Positions 63,215 through 64,000 of a stretch of DNA of 64,000 nucleotides are shown here, in pieces; position 1 is the stretch's first letter, and each line of letters starts with the position of its first letter. The stretch comes from Cupriavidus taiwanensis LMG 19424. Its GTDB lineage: Bacteria; Pseudomonadota; Gammaproteobacteria; Burkholderiales; Burkholderiaceae. A model generated the notes under the pieces. That model was not told where the DNA came from, did no database searches, and worked only from the letters and a program-made list of their open reading frames with translations. Location of the stretch: contig NC_010530.1 in NCBI RefSeq assembly GCF_000069785.1, positions 2,164,001-2,228,000 of the forward strand, in the 5' to 3' direction. Made by a program: the position numbers and the translations under genes.

Positions 63215-63252
63215 CGCCGGCGTCCCCGCGTTCCTTCATGGAGACATGCAGC

Positions 63253-63600
63253 ATGCGAACACAACGCGCGCTGGCGGCGCTGGTCGTCACGGGCTGCGCC
63301 AGCGCGCTCGCCGCGGCCGATGCGCCCGCGCCAGCGCGGCAGGCGCAACTGGCGCACTGGCTGCGCGATGACTGCGGCGCCTGCCACGGCATGACCTTGC
63401 GCGGCGGACTGGGCCCGCCCCTGACCCCCGCAGGCCTCGCCGGCAAGCCGCCTGACGGCCTCGCCGCCACCGTGCTGTACGGCCGGCCCGGCACGGCGAT
63501 GCCGCCCTGGCAACCTTTCATGACGCAGGATGAAGCCCGATGGCTGATCGATCGACTGCAGGCCGGCCAGCCGCCGGCCGTGACGCCGCAAGGCAACTGA
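63253..63600 (+). CDS. nirC: Cytochrome c NirC
   Basis: A 115-residue periplasmic mono-heme cytochrome. Signal peptide to about residue 21 (ASALAAAD), then the heme site CGACH at 41-45, and a likely axial methionine in TAMPPWQPF. In the nir cluster NirC passes electrons to NirS and/or assists heme-d1 maturation. The ATG at 63253 follows GGAGAC; the upstream ATG at 63238 is an alternative. Its stop overlaps the nirF start by one base (TGATG). Confidence 0.88.
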   Translation: MRTQRALAALVVTGCASALAAADAPAPARQAQLAHWLRDDCGACHGMTLRGGLGPPLTPAGLAGKPPDGLAATVLYGRPGTAMPPWQPFMTQDEARWLIDRLQAGQPPAVTPQGN

Positions 63601-64000
63601 TGCGCAGGCTGGCCGCGGCGGCATGCGCTGCGCTCGTCGCCATGCTCGCTGCCGGTTGCGCCGGCATCGTGCGCGGCACCGGCGACCTGGGCGTGGTGGT
63701 CGAGCGCGCGGCGGGCCGGCTGCAGATCATCGAGACCACCGGCATGACGCGCCTGGCCACGGTCGAAGGGCTGGGCGACCTGTCCCATGCCAGCGTGGTG
63801 TTCTCGCGCGATGCACGCTACGCCTATGTGTTCGGCCGCGATGGCGGACTGACACGCGTGGACTTGCTCCGCGCCCGCATCACCCACCGCGTGCTGCAGG
63901 CCGGTAACAGCATCGGCGGCGCCATCTCGCAGGATGGCCGCGTGGTCGCCGCGCAGAACTATGCGCCGGGCGGCATCCGGCTGTTCGACGCGCAGACGCT
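63600..64000 (+). CDS. nirF: Heme-d1 biosynthesis protein NirF, N-terminal part
   Basis: Starts at the ATG overlapping the nirC stop and runs off the window end after about 133 codons. The visible part begins MRRLAAAACAALVAMLAAGC, a lipoprotein signal with C20, then RGTGDLGVVVERAAGRLQII, the first propeller strands. NirF is related to the d1 domain of NirS and acts in the periplasm in the last steps of heme d1 formation. The rest of the nir cluster is expected downstream, beyond this window. Confidence 0.88.
   Translation, partial: MRRLAAAACAALVAMLAAGCAGIVRGTGDLGVVVERAAGRLQIIETTGMTRLATVEGLGDLSHASVVFSRDARYAYVFGRDGGLTRVDLLRARITHRVLQAGNSIGGAISQDGRVVAAQNYAPGGIRLFDAQT

Overview
The window is very GC-rich, densely packed DNA with no rRNA, tRNA, insertion sequence or CRISPR array. 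Gene content suggests a beta-proteobacterium of the Cupriavidus/Ralstonia type: LysR and tripartite-style metabolic clusters, an H-NS protein with an AT-hook-like linker, and a narK1K2GHJI plus cytochrome cd1 nirS locus. Its catabolic and respiratory cargo would fit a secondary replicon. The species and replicon assignments are inferences.

Left third (about 1.8-19.8 kb): organosulfur assimilation. A leftward set encodes a SoxC-like sulfite dehydrogenase and its cytochrome c, then a TauD-type dioxygenase, a substrate-binding protein, an ATPase and a permease. Facing away from it is a rightward set: binding protein, two permeases, ATPase, second TauD-type dioxygenase, flavin-dependent monooxygenase and MetY. 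Together they could import sulfonate- or sulfate-ester-like compounds, release sulfite, oxidise the excess, and feed reduced sulfur into homocysteine. A clsB-ybhN membrane-lipid pair and an orphan MetQ follow.

Middle (about 20-45 kb): an SDR/LysR pair, a pyruvate-type 2-oxoacid dehydrogenase (E1 alpha, E1 beta, E2, no E3), a SulP transporter, a universal stress protein, a 1-Cys peroxiredoxin and CheV. Then comes the most unusual block (30.2-37.6 kb). A GntR regulator is translationally coupled to an AprA-like flavoprotein, a two-cluster ferredoxin, an ABC importer whose binding protein carries an extra NosL-like C-terminal domain, a HEAT-repeat protein and a DUF971 protein. Convergent to it is a BNR-propeller gene with a MoaD/ThiS-like carrier ending in Gly-Gly, under a promoter overlapped by palindromes. 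After these come a GNAT-like protein, an NCS2 purine permease with a textbook terminator, a glyoxalase-fold protein, H-NS and a lipoprotein.

Right third (about 44.8-64 kb): AraC and LysR regulators, an MFS exporter, NnrS, then narK1, narK2, narG, narH, narJ, narI, a parvulin-type isomerase, a beta-carbonic anhydrase, mobB, nirS, nirC and the start of nirF. This is nitrate uptake and respiration, molybdenum cofactor maturation, and nitrite reduction to NO. An FNR/DNR-type box lies inside the end of mobB, ahead of nirS.
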